64,000 bases of DNA from Mycobacterium sp. ACS1612. Its GTDB lineage: Bacteria > Actinomycetota > Actinomycetes > Mycobacteriales > Mycobacteriaceae. The DNA lies in the NCBI RefSeq assembly GCF_001667505.1, contig NZ_LZHZ01000061.1, positions 62,001 through 126,000 of the forward strand, in the 5' to 3' direction. Below the pieces are notes generated by a model. It saw nothing but the letters and a program-made list of their open reading frames with translations, searched no databases and was not told the DNA's origin. Of the stretch, positions 52,871 through 61,886 are shown one piece after another. A program made the position numbers and the translations under genes. How positions within the stretch are numbered: the stretch's first letter is position 1; each line of letters starts with the position of its first letter.

Positions 52871-54016
52871 TCAGAGCCTCTTCAGCCGTCGCAGGATTCG
52901 CAGGAAGGGCACGACAGACCCGATCCCGTTGCGCAAACTCTGTTGCAGGAAGCTGGTGTTGATTCCGACGAAGTACCGCACGCCGCAATCGCGCCATGCC
53001 GCTGCTTGTTCGACGACTTCGTCGGGTGTTCCGGTCAGCATCATGGACCGCAGGAACGCCGGTGTGACGCCCTTGATGTGCGACAGCACGGTCTCTTCCT
53101 CCAGCGTCTGCGGCAACAGGTCCTGGCCTCCGCCGAACCCGACGCCGAGCGGATGCTGGGCACCGTGCTGGGCGTAGAACTCGTCGGAGGCGCTCAACGC
53201 CACGGTCTTGAGCACGTCCGATTCGAGTGCCTCATCGATGTCGTCGCGGTTTCGTCCCGTCAGGATCGGCATCAGGATCGCAGGCACGATGGCCATTGGA
53301 TCGCGGCCTGCGTCGGATGCGGCCGTCCTGACCGCCTGAAGGCGCTGCGCGTATTCCGTCGGGCTGTGTGGGAACGCGGGGAAATAGCCGTCGGCGTAGC
53401 GCCCAACCGCGCGCAACATGCGCGGACCGTGCGCACCGATCCAGATCTGCGGCCATTCACCCTTGTACGGCGGCAGGTCGAAGACGGCGTCGCGCAGCGG
53501 AAAGAACGGCGAATCCCGGTTGACCAGTTCACCTTTCGAGTCCCACAACGCCCGGATGGTCGCCATCGCCTCCTCGAACCGGCCGACCGGCTTGGACCAG
53601 TCGACGCCATACGGCTCGTTGCCTTCGCGTTCGCCCGGCCCGATGCCGAGGATGAATCGTCCGCGGTTGAGCAGGTTCACCGTCGCGGCGGCCTGCGCCG
53701 TCACCGCCGGATTGCGACGGCCCGCGTCGGTGACGCCGATACCCAACGGGAGTCGAGCGATCCGATTGCGCGCGGCGATGTTTCCGAGCATCGTCCACGG
53801 TTCCATCGACGCGTCGACCGACGGTTGAATCCGCGCGGCGCCGCAGTACTTCGGCTGCCACAACGCTCGAGGAAAAATGGAGTTGAGATGGTCAGGCACC
53901 CAGAATGAGTCGACGCCTATCGCCGCGGCGCTGAGATAGTTGACGCGGGTGAACGTGTCGGCGGCCGGGCGGCCCGCGACGATCAAGTCCAGCAAGCCAA
54001 CGCGTAAACCGGTCAT
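52871..54016 (-). CDS. LLM-class F420-type oxidoreductase (Rv2951c family ketoreductase)
   Basis: A 381-residue luciferase-like TIM-barrel enzyme. VGLLDLIVAG at the N-terminus, then VTDAGRRNPAVTAQAAATVN, GIGPGEREGNEPYGVDW and IWIGAHGPRMLRAVGRYADG match, almost word for word, my memory of the M. tuberculosis phthiodiolone ketoreductase Rv2951c (381 residues). F420 as cofactor is the family norm. No PDIM genes are nearby, so the substrate is probably another carbonyl or nitro compound. Confidence 0.83.
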   Translation of the reverse strand: MTGLRVGLLDLIVAGRPAADTFTRVNYLSAAAIGVDSFWVPDHLNSIFPRALWQPKYCGAARIQPSVDASMEPWTMLGNIAARNRIARLPLGIGVTDAGRRNPAVTAQAAATVNLLNRGRFILGIGPGEREGNEPYGVDWSKPVGRFEEAMATIRALWDSKGELVNRDSPFFPLRDAVFDLPPYKGEWPQIWIGAHGPRMLRAVGRYADGYFPAFPHSPTEYAQRLQAVRTAASDAGRDPMAIVPAILMPILTGRNRDDIDEALESDVLKTVALSASDEFYAQHGAQHPLGVGFGGGQDLLPQTLEEETVLSHIKGVTPAFLRSMMLTGTPDEVVEQAAAWRDCGVRYFVGINTSFLQQSLRNGIGSVVPFLRILRRLKRL

Positions 54017-54061
54017 GCCTGGAGTCTTCGGCCAGCGGGCCCGACCGGATAGCGTAGGCGC

Positions 54062-55024
54062 TTACTCGAATTTCACGCGGTAGCAGTCCGTGATGCGGTC
54101 GATCCACCACTGCCTGCGGTCCGCCGAGGCCTTCAGGGCGTCCAGTCGGCCGGGCTCGGGTGTCACCCTTTTGACCGACAGATACCCGTCGACGGGTGCC
54201 TCGGGTGCGATGACGTCTTCGACGAACAGCCCCCCGGTGCCCAACCCGCACGCATGCTTCAGGTCGGGTAATGCCGCGGCGGCCAACAAACCTTGACTGA
54301 TGCCGACGGCCGAATCCAGCGCGCTGGACACCACGACAGGGATGTCGATCTGCGCGGCGATCTGGAGCAATTTGCGCACCCCGCCCAGCGGCGCCACCTT
54401 CAACACCGCGACGTCGGCCGCGTCCGCGCGTATCACGTGCAGCGGGTCGTCGGCCTTGCGGATGCTCTCGTCGGCGGCGATCGGCACATCGACACGACGC
54501 CTGACGTCGGCGAGTTCGGGCACGGTCCGGCAGGGCTGCTCGATGTACTCCAGCGGCCCGTCGGCGGTCAGCGCTGCCGCGGCCGTGACGGCTTCATCCA
54601 CGGTCCACCCGCCGTTGGCGTCGACGCGCACGATCGGCACCAGCGCTCGAACGGCGTTGACCCGCACCACGTCATCGGCCAGCGACTGGCCCGGTTCGGC
54701 CACCTTCACCTTCGCGGTACCTGCACCGGGAAAGCGGGCCAGCACCGCGGGCACCTGTTCGGCGACGACGGCGGGCACGGTGGCGTTCACCGGGATACGG
54801 TCACGCCGGATGTCGGGCGGTTGCCCGTATGCGGCCTCGACGGCCGCGGCCAGCCAGTGCGCGGCCTCGGGCGGCTGGTACTCCAGGAACGGTCCGAACT
54901 CCCCCCAGCCTGCCGGCCCGTCGAGCAGCGCGACCTCGCGAACCATGATGCCGCGGAACCGAACTCGCATCGGCAGCGCGACGACGTGCAGGCGGTCCAG
55001 CAGGTCGTCCAGCGGCGGGGTCAT
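54062..55024 (-). CDS. menC: o-Succinylbenzoate synthase
   Basis: A 320-residue enolase-superfamily enzyme that dehydrates SHCHC in menaquinone synthesis. Conserved residues: Lys in TAKVKVAE, metal ligands Asp in RVDANGGW, Glu in EYIEQPC and Asp in IAADES, and the second catalytic Lys in VLKVAPLGG. Corresponds to Rv0553. It starts 10 bp after the upstream acyl-CoA synthetase stop on the same strand. Confidence 0.93.
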   Translation of the reverse strand: MTPPLDDLLDRLHVVALPMRVRFRGIMVREVALLDGPAGWGEFGPFLEYQPPEAAHWLAAAVEAAYGQPPDIRRDRIPVNATVPAVVAEQVPAVLARFPGAGTAKVKVAEPGQSLADDVVRVNAVRALVPIVRVDANGGWTVDEAVTAAAALTADGPLEYIEQPCRTVPELADVRRRVDVPIAADESIRKADDPLHVIRADAADVAVLKVAPLGGVRKLLQIAAQIDIPVVVSSALDSAVGISQGLLAAAALPDLKHACGLGTGGLFVEDVIAPEAPVDGYLSVKRVTPEPGRLDALKASADRRQWWIDRITDCYRVKFE

Positions 55025-55034
55025 GGATCCGAGG

Positions 55035-56612
55035 CTAGACCGTCGCGCGGTCGCGGCCCTCCCAGTACGGCTTGCGCAGATCCTTCTTGAGGATCTTGCC
55101 GGTCGGATTGCGGGGCAGCTCGTCCTTGATGTCGACGGTCTTCGGGCATTTGTAGGCGGCCAGATGCTCGCGGCAGTACGCGATCAGCTCCTGCTCGGAC
55201 GCCTCACCTTCAAGCTGGACAACGGCTTTCACCACTTCGCCCCACTTCTCGTCAGGTATCCCGATCACCGCGACGTCGACCACCGCGGGGTGTTCGGCGA
55301 GGACCCGCTCCACCTCGATCGAGTAGATGTTCTCCCCGCCAGAGATGATCATGTCCTTGAGTCGGTCCTCGACGAAGATGAAGCCGCCGTCGTCGACGCG
55401 GCCGATGTCGCCGCTGCGGAACCAGCCGTCCTCGGTGATCGCCTCGGCCGTGGCCTCCGGCTTGTTGTGGTAACCCTTCATCAATTGCGGTGTGCGGAAC
55501 CATAATTCGCCCTGCTCACCCTCGGGGACGTCTTGCAGCGTGTCCGGGTCGACCACTCGCACCTCGGCATTGGGCACCAACGTGCCCGCGCTCGAGAGGC
55601 GTTCCTCCTTACCGGGATCGCGGTGCGCCTCCGGCAGCAGATGGCTGATCACACCGCACACTTCGGTCAACCCGTAGGCCTGGATGAAGTCGGTGTTCGG
55701 CCATGCTTTCAAAGCCGCCCGCAGCAGGGGCAGCGGCATCGGCGACGCCCCGTAGGCATACGTCTTCAGCGCACCGAACAGCTTCACGGCATCTTCACCG
55801 GATTCGAGCACCTTCGCCAGCACGGCGGGCACCAGGAAAGTCCTGTTGGCGCCCTTGAGAATTGCCCCCGCCAGTGTCATGCCGTCGACGTCGCGCGTCA
55901 TCACGCTCGGGAAGCCGTCGTGAATGCCGAACTGCACATACGACGACCCGCCGACGTGGAACAGCGGCATCGACACCATGTTCTTGTCGCCCTCGTCGAA
56001 CTCGAAGCCCTCGTGCGCGTTGACCGTGTGCGCGATGATGTTCGCCTGCGTCAGCTCGGCACCCTTGGGTCGGCCCGTGGTGCCCGACGAGTACATGATG
56101 ATGCAGACGTCGTCGGGTTCCACGTCGACGCTGCGGCCGACGGGCGTCGCGCCAGCCAGCAGCGCCTCGTACTCGTCACCGTCGCCGCCCTCGGGGGTCA
56201 CGGTGATGAGGTGCTCGACGTTGGTGAGCGCGTCGCGGATCTTGTCGACGCCCGGCTTGAGTTCCTCGCCGACGATCAGCAGCTTGGCACCGGAGTCGTT
56301 GAGCACATAATCCAGTTCGTCGGCGGCCAGTCGAAAATTGATGATGGCGTTGGCCGCTCCCAGCGACGCCGCGGCGATGGTCAACTCGACGCAGGCCGGG
56401 TGGTTCTTGTCCAGGAACGCCACCACGTCGCCGCGCTTGACGCCGCGGTCGGCCAGCGCGCCGGCGAGCCTGCGGACCCGGTCGTTCCACTCCGACCATG
56501 TCCAGGTGCGGTCCAGGTACGTGAACGCTTCTTCGTCGGCTTTGGCTTGCGCCCAGTGAGCGGTGCGTTCGTCGAGGAAGCGCGGGACCGGCAGGTCGGA
56601 CAGGTCAGACAT
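55035..56612 (-). CDS. Acyl-CoA synthetase (FadD type)
   Basis: A 525-residue ANL-superfamily ligase that activates a carboxylic acid to its CoA thioester through an acyl-adenylate. P-loop IIMYSSGTTGRPKG (about residues 164-177), YGLTEVCG (about 310), the RSGDIG motif near 390, hinge DRLKDMIISGGENI and the C-terminal Lys in RNPTGKILKKDLR. ATG 56612 is used; the longer frame is not coding-like. It is absent from this position in the order Rv0553-Rv0552 and is probably linked to the neighbouring FAH/MBL and TetR genes. Confidence 0.9.
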   Translation of the reverse strand: MSDLSDLPVPRFLDERTAHWAQAKADEEAFTYLDRTWTWSEWNDRVRRLAGALADRGVKRGDVVAFLDKNHPACVELTIAAASLGAANAIINFRLAADELDYVLNDSGAKLLIVGEELKPGVDKIRDALTNVEHLITVTPEGGDGDEYEALLAGATPVGRSVDVEPDDVCIIMYSSGTTGRPKGAELTQANIIAHTVNAHEGFEFDEGDKNMVSMPLFHVGGSSYVQFGIHDGFPSVMTRDVDGMTLAGAILKGANRTFLVPAVLAKVLESGEDAVKLFGALKTYAYGASPMPLPLLRAALKAWPNTDFIQAYGLTEVCGVISHLLPEAHRDPGKEERLSSAGTLVPNAEVRVVDPDTLQDVPEGEQGELWFRTPQLMKGYHNKPEATAEAITEDGWFRSGDIGRVDDGGFIFVEDRLKDMIISGGENIYSIEVERVLAEHPAVVDVAVIGIPDEKWGEVVKAVVQLEGEASEQELIAYCREHLAAYKCPKTVDIKDELPRNPTGKILKKDLRKPYWEGRDRATV

Positions 56613-56690
56613 GGCCCCGAGCGTAGTCAGCGAGGCTGAGATGTCAGCGGCCTTTCGGACAAACCGGGGTTTACATGTCGCCCGACAGTT

Positions 56691-56710
56691 TCTATGTTGG
56701 TCAACATAGA
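56691..56710 (+). promoter_or_regulatory. TetR operator 1 (palindrome upstream of FAH-MBL gene)
   Basis: TCTATGTTG and CAACATAGA are perfect 9-bp arms around GT. The palindrome ends 14 bp before the ATG of the FAH-MBL fusion. The half-site CTATGTT is shared with the palindrome upstream of the TetR gene (59265-59286), so both are likely sites of that regulator. Confidence 0.7.
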
Positions 56711-56724
56711 GAGAGGCGGCGACC

Positions 56725-58689
56725 ATGCGCTGGGCGACGTATCGAACTGAGACAACTGACCGCATCGGCGTGGTCTTCGAAGACGCGATCCACGCGCTGC
56801 CGCCGGGTACGCAACTGGTCGACCTCGTCGCACTCGGCGCCGACGGTCTGCGTGAGGCCGGTGAACGCGCGCTGCGTGGCCCGTCCGAGGTGGTGGGCCT
56901 GCGGGAGGTCACGCTGCGCCCGCCGATCCCGCGGCCCCCTGCCATCCGCGATTGCCTGTGCTTTCTGGACCACATGCGCAATTGCCAGGAGGCGATGGGC
57001 GGCGGTCGGACGCTGAAGGACACCTGGTACCGCATCCCGGCGTTCTATTTCGCCAACCCGTCGGCCGTCTTCGGACCCTACGACGAGGTGCCGAGCGCAC
57101 CCGGAAGTGCCTGGCAGGACTTCGAATTGGAGATCGCGGCGGTGATCGGCGGGCCCGGCGGCGCCGACCTGTCGGTGCGGCAAGCCGCAGAGGCGATCAT
57201 CGGATACAGCATCTTCAACGACTGGTCGGCGCGCGATCTGCAACTGCTGGAAGGTCAATTGGGCATCGGGCAGGCCAAGGGCAAAGACACCGGAATCACC
57301 CTCGGGCCCTATCTGGTCACCCCCGATGAGCTCGATCCGTATCTGCGCGACGGCACCCTCAGCCTCGGCGTCACTGCGCTGGTGAATGGCGAGGTGATCG
57401 GTTCGGGATCCACCGGTGCGATGGACTGGAGTTTCGCCGAGGTGATCTCGTACGCCTCCCGCGGTGTGACGCTTCATCCCGGTGAGGTGTTCGGATCGGG
57501 CACCGTACCCACGTGCACGCTCGTGGAACACCTCAAAATGGCCGAGTTGCAGAACTTCAGGAGCTGGCTGCGCGACGGCGACGAGGTGACGCTGCGGGTC
57601 GAGGGACTGGGCGAGACGCGAAATGTCGTGCGCCACCGCCCCGCACCCGATCCGCTGCCGCCGCGGCCCAGCCCCGACCGGCCGGTCACGACCTCTCGCC
57701 GCAACCCCGCGCCCACCCGCAGGCCCTACACGCGCGGCCTGCATGAGGTTGGCGACGGCGTGTGGGCCTGGCTGCTGCCCGACGGCGGATATGGTTGGAG
57801 CAACGCCGGTTTGGTGGTCGGCGACGGTGCCTCAATGCTCGTCGACACGCTGTTCGATCTGAAGCTGACCCGCGAGATGCTGACGGCGATGCGGCGATGC
57901 ACCGACGGCGCGCCGATCACCGACATGGTGATCACGCATTCCAACGGCGACCACACCCACGGCAATCAACTGCTGGATCCGTCGGTCCGCATCATCGCGG
58001 CCGCGTGCACCGCCGAGGAGATCACGCACGATGTGCCGCCGGAGATGCTCGCCATGACGCAGGTCGCCGACCTCGGACCGATCGCGACGCCGTGGGCGCG
58101 AGAGCGGTTCGGCCCGTTCGACTTCAGCGGGATCCGGCTGCGCAATGCCGACACGACCTTCGACGACAAGATGGTCGTCGACGTCGGCGGTCGGCAGGTG
58201 ACGCTGCTGAACCTGGGGCCCGCGCACACCGGCGCCGACACCGTGGTGCACGTGCCCGACGCAGGCGTGCTGTTCGCAGGCGATCTGCTGTTCATCGGGG
58301 GCACCCCGATCGTGTGGGCGGGCCCGATCGCGAACTGGATTGCCGCGTGCGACACCATGCTGGCGCTTGACGCGCCGACCGTCGTTCCCGGGCACGGACC
58401 GATCACCGACGCCAACGGAATCCGTTCTGTGCGTGGCTATCTCGAACACGTCAGCGAGCAGGCGGACGCGGCGCACCGCGACGGTCTTTCGTTTCAGGAG
58501 GCCGCGCTCGCGATCGACCTCGGACCGTACGCCGACTGGCTGGACGCCGAACGCGTCGTCGTCAACGTCTACCAACGCTACCGGGAACTCGGCGCCGACA
58601 TGCCGGAGGTTCCCGTCACCTCCCTGTTGGCTCTGCAGGCCGAGTGGCACGCCAAGCGAGCGAATGTCAGCCCGCCGGTGAACGTTTGA
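56725..58689 (+). CDS. Fumarylacetoacetate hydrolase/metallo-beta-lactamase fusion
   Basis: A 654-residue two-domain protein. Residues 1-300 are an FAH-family hydrolase: FYFANPSAVFGPYDEV, metal ligands in DFELEIAAVIG, NDWSARDLQ, and GSGTVPTCTLVEH. A Pro/Arg linker (about 300-335, RPSPDRPVTTSRRNP) leads to an MBL-fold domain with HSNGDHTHGN (about 405), a late GHGP metal loop (about 555) and GDLLFIGG. Both parts keep metal ligands, so a two-step hydrolytic or ring-fission product reaction is plausible. Starts at ATG 56725, just after the TetR palindrome; GAGAGAGGCGG is the ribosome site. Confidence 0.85.
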   Translation: MRWATYRTETTDRIGVVFEDAIHALPPGTQLVDLVALGADGLREAGERALRGPSEVVGLREVTLRPPIPRPPAIRDCLCFLDHMRNCQEAMGGGRTLKDTWYRIPAFYFANPSAVFGPYDEVPSAPGSAWQDFELEIAAVIGGPGGADLSVRQAAEAIIGYSIFNDWSARDLQLLEGQLGIGQAKGKDTGITLGPYLVTPDELDPYLRDGTLSLGVTALVNGEVIGSGSTGAMDWSFAEVISYASRGVTLHPGEVFGSGTVPTCTLVEHLKMAELQNFRSWLRDGDEVTLRVEGLGETRNVVRHRPAPDPLPPRPSPDRPVTTSRRNPAPTRRPYTRGLHEVGDGVWAWLLPDGGYGWSNAGLVVGDGASMLVDTLFDLKLTREMLTAMRRCTDGAPITDMVITHSNGDHTHGNQLLDPSVRIIAAACTAEEITHDVPPEMLAMTQVADLGPIATPWARERFGPFDFSGIRLRNADTTFDDKMVVDVGGRQVTLLNLGPAHTGADTVVHVPDAGVLFAGDLLFIGGTPIVWAGPIANWIAACDTMLALDAPTVVPGHGPITDANGIRSVRGYLEHVSEQADAAHRDGLSFQEAALAIDLGPYADWLDAERVVVNVYQRYRELGADMPEVPVTSLLALQAEWHAKRANVSPPVNV

Positions 58690-59263
58690 CGCGACGCTTG
58701 CTCCCATCGCCGATGATCGCCTTCAGCGCGTCGAGGGTTTTGTCGAGGTCGACGTCGTCGGGCGCGACCCGCCACTGCTGATGGACACCGATGATCGCGC
58801 CCGCAACCACCGTGACGAATTCCTCGCGGCGGACGCCCGCCGGCATCGCAAGGCCGTCCGTCCAGCCCGTCACCCATTTGCGCATGGCCCGGTGAAACTC
58901 CTCGTAGAACCCGTGGACCGGCGAATCCGGTTCGACCGCTTCGGCGATCAGGGTGATGAGCAGTCGGGTGGTGGGTTGGCGGAGGAATTCGCGGACATGA
59001 GCGATGCCGTCGTCCACCCCGACAGGACGGGGCGCGTCGCTGAGCGTTCCGCCGGTGACATCGTCGACGACCGCCTTCAGCAGCCCGTCCTTGTTGCCGA
59101 AATGCCACGGAATCGACCCGCGGCTGATGCCTGCACGTTCGGCGATGTCGACGAAAGTCGTTCTGCGGAAGCCTTGTTCGGCGAACAGCTCAGCGGCGGC
59201 ATCGATCAGCAGACGCCGGCTCTCGGCGCTGGTCTGCGCGCGTCTGCTGACAGCCACTGGCAC
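58667..59263 (-). CDS. TetR family repressor
   Basis: A 198-residue TetR regulator. Helix-turn-helix RRTTFVDIAERAGISRGSIP followed by WHFGNKDGLLKAVVDDV; ligand-binding domain from about residue 60. It overlaps the 3' end of the convergent FAH-MBL gene by 23 bp. A GTG start at 59263 immediately follows a palindrome on the minus strand, with a second GTG at 59257 in frame. It is expected to repress both itself and the FAH-MBL gene. Confidence 0.87.
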   Translation of the reverse strand: MPVAVSRRAQTSAESRRLLIDAAAELFAEQGFRRTTFVDIAERAGISRGSIPWHFGNKDGLLKAVVDDVTGGTLSDAPRPVGVDDGIAHVREFLRQPTTRLLITLIAEAVEPDSPVHGFYEEFHRAMRKWVTGWTDGLAMPAGVRREEFVTVVAGAIIGVHQQWRVAPDDVDLDKTLDALKAIIGDGSKRRVKRSPAG

Positions 59264-59264
59264 A

Positions 59265-59286
59265 GTCTATGTTCCCCGACATAGAC
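59265..59286 (-). promoter_or_regulatory. TetR operator 2 (autoregulatory palindrome)
   Basis: GTCTATGT and ACATAGAC are perfect 8-bp arms around TCCCCG, directly before the TetR start codon. The CTATGT half-site equals that of operator 1. Binding here would cover the promoter, giving autoregulation. Confidence 0.7.
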
Positions 59287-59297
59287 GAGGCAGCAGG

Positions 59298-60899
59298 TCA
59301 GCCGTAAACCTGCTTGCCCGCCAAATAGGTCGCCCGCACCTCCAGGTCGGCGATGTCCTCGGGCAGCACCGCACGTGGATCGGCCGACAGCACCACCATG
59401 TCGGCGTACTTGCCGACCTCCAGCGAGCCGATCACGTCGTCGGCGAACAACTGCCATGCCGCATCGAGGGTCTGCGCACGGATGGCCTGCTCGACGGTGA
59501 TCCGCTGTTCGGGTCCGATCACGCGCCCGCTCGGCGCGATGCGGGTGGCCGCGACGCTGATGTTGCGCAGCGGCTCCTCCGGGGTGACCGGCGGATCGTT
59601 GTGCAGCGAGATCCGCATCCCGGTGGCGAGAGCGGAACCGCATGGCATCCAACGGCTTCCGTGGTCGGCGCCGAACAGGCCGTCGACGATCAGGTCGCCC
59701 CAGTAGTGGATCTGGTCGACGAAGATGCTGCACGTCACGCCGAGGTCGTGCGCCCGTTGCAGTTGTTCGTCGCGGATCGCGCCGACGTGCTCGAGGCGCA
59801 ACCGGTGGTCGTCGCGGGGCCAGCGTTTGAGCGTGTCCTCGTAGACGTCGAGGATCGTGTCGACGCCTGCGTCGCCCTGCACATGGCACGCCATCGGCCA
59901 GCCTTTGGGGAAGTACGTGTGCACGATCTCGGTCAACTGCTCGCCGGTGTAGTTGGCGTGCCCGCAGGATCCCGGCGGGACGCCGATGGCGCGGGTGGCG
60001 TCGCTGTCCAGATACGGGAAGGACAGGTCGATGTTGCCGATCCACGGTGAGCCGTCGACCCAGATCTTGATGCCGACCTGCCGGACCAGATCGTCGCCGT
60101 TGTCGGGCGTCATATCCGTCGTCATCTCGGCGTTGGATATCTCGTAGACCCGCAGGCGCACGGTGAGGGCGTCGTGCATCTGCTCCAGCACCGGCCGGAA
60201 CGGGGGTGCGAACGCCATTTCGGAGCACGTGGTCAGGCCGGCGCGGTTGAGTCGCGCCAGTTCGGCGTGCAGCATCGCCGGGTAGTCGCTCGGCTGGATC
60301 GCACCGGTCAGCAGGCTGAACACCGCGCCGGTTTCTTCGGCGGTGCCGTCCAGGTCGCCGTTGGCGTCGCGGCCGTAGCGCGAACCCTTCGGGTCGGGGG
60401 TGTCGCGGGTCAGGCCGGCGTGTTTGGCGGCGACGCTGTTGAAGAACGCCTTGTGCCCGGAATTGTGGACGATCACCAGCGGCGAGTTCGGCGCGACGTC
60501 GTCGAGCCAGGCCAGCGTCGGCTCCGGTAGACCCGGTTGTAGCAGCGGATCCCACCCGTTGAGGTAGGCGCCGGCCTCGCCGCGCTTGTCGACCTCGGCG
60601 CGGATCGCGGCGACGATGTCGTCGGCCTTCGTCATCGTGACCGGCCGGATGTCGACCATCCGGTCGGACAGCACGATCGCCTCCATCATCGGGTGCCCGT
60701 GGGCTTCAACGAGTCCAGGCATCAGGCAGCCGTCGCCCAGGTCGAGCGTCTGCGTTTCCGGGCCGATCCAGCTGTCGATGTCGGCGCTGGAGCCGACCGC
60801 GACGATGCGGCCGTCGGCCACCGCGAGCGCCTCCGCGGTGGGTTGGCGCTCGTCGACGGTGAGCACGGTTCCGCGAAAGGCCAGGTCAGCTGTGGGCAT
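59298..60899 (-). CDS. Amidohydrolase family 3 (YtcJ-like)
   Basis: A 533-residue metal-dependent amidohydrolase. N-terminal AFRGTVLTVDERQPTAEALA composite beta domain, HxH metal motif EAHGHPM (about residue 67), further metal ligands in HVQGDAGVD and the LEHVGAI segment, and a C-terminal SADPR-AVLPEDI closing strand. Corresponds to Rv0552 (534 residues). Substrate unknown. Starts at ATG 60899, with the frame above it antisense-like. Confidence 0.9.
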   Translation of the reverse strand: MPTADLAFRGTVLTVDERQPTAEALAVADGRIVAVGSSADIDSWIGPETQTLDLGDGCLMPGLVEAHGHPMMEAIVLSDRMVDIRPVTMTKADDIVAAIRAEVDKRGEAGAYLNGWDPLLQPGLPEPTLAWLDDVAPNSPLVIVHNSGHKAFFNSVAAKHAGLTRDTPDPKGSRYGRDANGDLDGTAEETGAVFSLLTGAIQPSDYPAMLHAELARLNRAGLTTCSEMAFAPPFRPVLEQMHDALTVRLRVYEISNAEMTTDMTPDNGDDLVRQVGIKIWVDGSPWIGNIDLSFPYLDSDATRAIGVPPGSCGHANYTGEQLTEIVHTYFPKGWPMACHVQGDAGVDTILDVYEDTLKRWPRDDHRLRLEHVGAIRDEQLQRAHDLGVTCSIFVDQIHYWGDLIVDGLFGADHGSRWMPCGSALATGMRISLHNDPPVTPEEPLRNISVAATRIAPSGRVIGPEQRITVEQAIRAQTLDAAWQLFADDVIGSLEVGKYADMVVLSADPRAVLPEDIADLEVRATYLAGKQVYG

Positions 60900-61033
60900 G
60901 CGGACATCCTCGCAGTGCGCGAAAAAATACTTGAGGAATTTCGGCCGCCGTGTCGATTCTGGTCGGTGCCCGTTCGACGTCAGTGCGAGGGGCACGATAG
61001 ACGCGCCCCTTCCCGACTAGAAGGAGACAACCA

Positions 61034-61492
61034 ATGTCGCGCTACATGCTGATCATGCGGTCCACCCCCGAGGCCGAGCAGGCCATGGCCGAGCAGAACA
61101 TCGACTTCGACCAGATCATCGAGGCGATGGGCCGCTACAACGAGGAGCTCATCAAGGCCGGTGTGATGCTGGCCGGTGAGGGCCTGACCGGACCTGAGGA
61201 GGGTTTCGTCGTCGACTTCGACGCCGACCCGCCGGTGGTCACTGATGGCCCGTACACCGAGGCCAAGGAATTGTTCAACGGGTTCTGGATCATCGACGTG
61301 TCGTCGAAGGAAGAGGCCAAGCAATGGGCGCGCAAGTGCCCGCTCGGTCCAGGCGTCAAGCTCGAGGTGCGGCGAGTGTCCGAAGCCGAGGAGTTCGCTC
61401 CGGACAACCCGTGGATTCAAAAGGAGATCCAGTGGCGCGCGGACCTGGCGCAAAAGATCGCCGATCAGGCGGCCAAGGCCGCGGGCCGCTGA
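61034..61492 (+). CDS. YCII-related (DGPF) domain protein
   Basis: A 152-residue protein. Residues 1-115 form a ferredoxin-like YCII domain starting MSRYMLIMRSTPEAEQAMAE and with the DGPYTEAKELFNGFWI block that names the DGPF family; a helical Ala/Lys tail follows. Such proteins often partner ECF sigma factors, but none is here. AAGGAGACA lies 7 nt before the ATG. Confidence 0.9.
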   Translation: MSRYMLIMRSTPEAEQAMAEQNIDFDQIIEAMGRYNEELIKAGVMLAGEGLTGPEEGFVVDFDADPPVVTDGPYTEAKELFNGFWIIDVSSKEEAKQWARKCPLGPGVKLEVRRVSEAEEFAPDNPWIQKEIQWRADLAQKIADQAAKAAGR

Positions 61493-61502
61493 GGTTGGCT
61501 TG

Positions 61503-61565
61503 CGCCGAAACGGCATTCCAGCACGGAAAGTTCGAGTAACAGCGTGCTGGAATGCCGTTTCGGCG
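61503..61565. terminator. Large perfect palindrome between YCII and DUF3253 genes
   Basis: CGCCGAAACGGCATTCCAGC extended to 23 bp (61503-61525) pairs perfectly with 61543-61565 around a 17-nt loop. It sits between two convergent genes, so it can act as a bidirectional terminator. The conserved core (GAAACGGCATTCC) also suggests a dispersed mycobacterial palindromic repeat. Confidence 0.65.
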
Positions 61566-61574
61566 GTTGGGTGG

Positions 61575-61859
61575 CTACCTGGCGCGGATCCGGATCGGTC
61601 CGCGCCAGTCCGCGTCGGGGTCGAGCACCTCGCCCTGCTGGGTGATCTCGACCTCGCCGGACCTGGCCAGTGCCCTGGCGGCGTCGCGGGCCTGCTCCAT
61701 CAGGTCGCGCCAGTCGTCGCCGCCGACGGCGCGCGCCGCGTCGGACGGGCAGATGGTCTTCGCCGGCCCTCGCGCTCTGGCGAGGTCGACGATCGCGGCC
61801 CGCAGGCGCTGCTCGGTCACGCTTTCAAGGAAGCCCCACCGGGCGGCGCTTGAAACCAT
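61575..61859 (-). CDS. DUF3253 domain protein
   Basis: A 94-residue protein matching the DUF3253 winged-helix-like family: LRAAIVDLARARGPAKTICP, then SDAARAVGGDDWRDLM and the end ADWRGPIRIR. Function unknown. The ATG at 61859 is taken because longer frames run through the fadD8 promoter and gene start. It is divergent from fadD8 across 27 bp and shares its operator region. Confidence 0.78.
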   Translation of the reverse strand: MVSSAARWGFLESVTEQRLRAAIVDLARARGPAKTICPSDAARAVGGDDWRDLMEQARDAARALARSGEVEITQQGEVLDPDADWRGPIRIRAR

Positions 61860-61862
61860 TTC

Positions 61863-61880
61863 TGTAACACGTTCTAATCT
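61863..61880 (+). promoter_or_regulatory. KstR-like operator overlapping the fadD8 -10 box
   Basis: 61863-61876 reads TGTAACACGTTCTA, which fits the remembered KstR consensus TnnAACnnGTTnnA. TAATCT (61875-61880) is a -10 element 6 bp before the fadD8 ATG. The operator therefore overlaps the -10, as expected for repression by KstR, the regulator of sterol catabolism genes. Confidence 0.55.
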
Positions 61881-61886
61881 GAAGGC

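Noticed and set aside
59206..60555. 449-residue open frame on the minus strand
   Set aside because: It overlaps the amidohydrolase in another frame and is Arg-rich with no domain.
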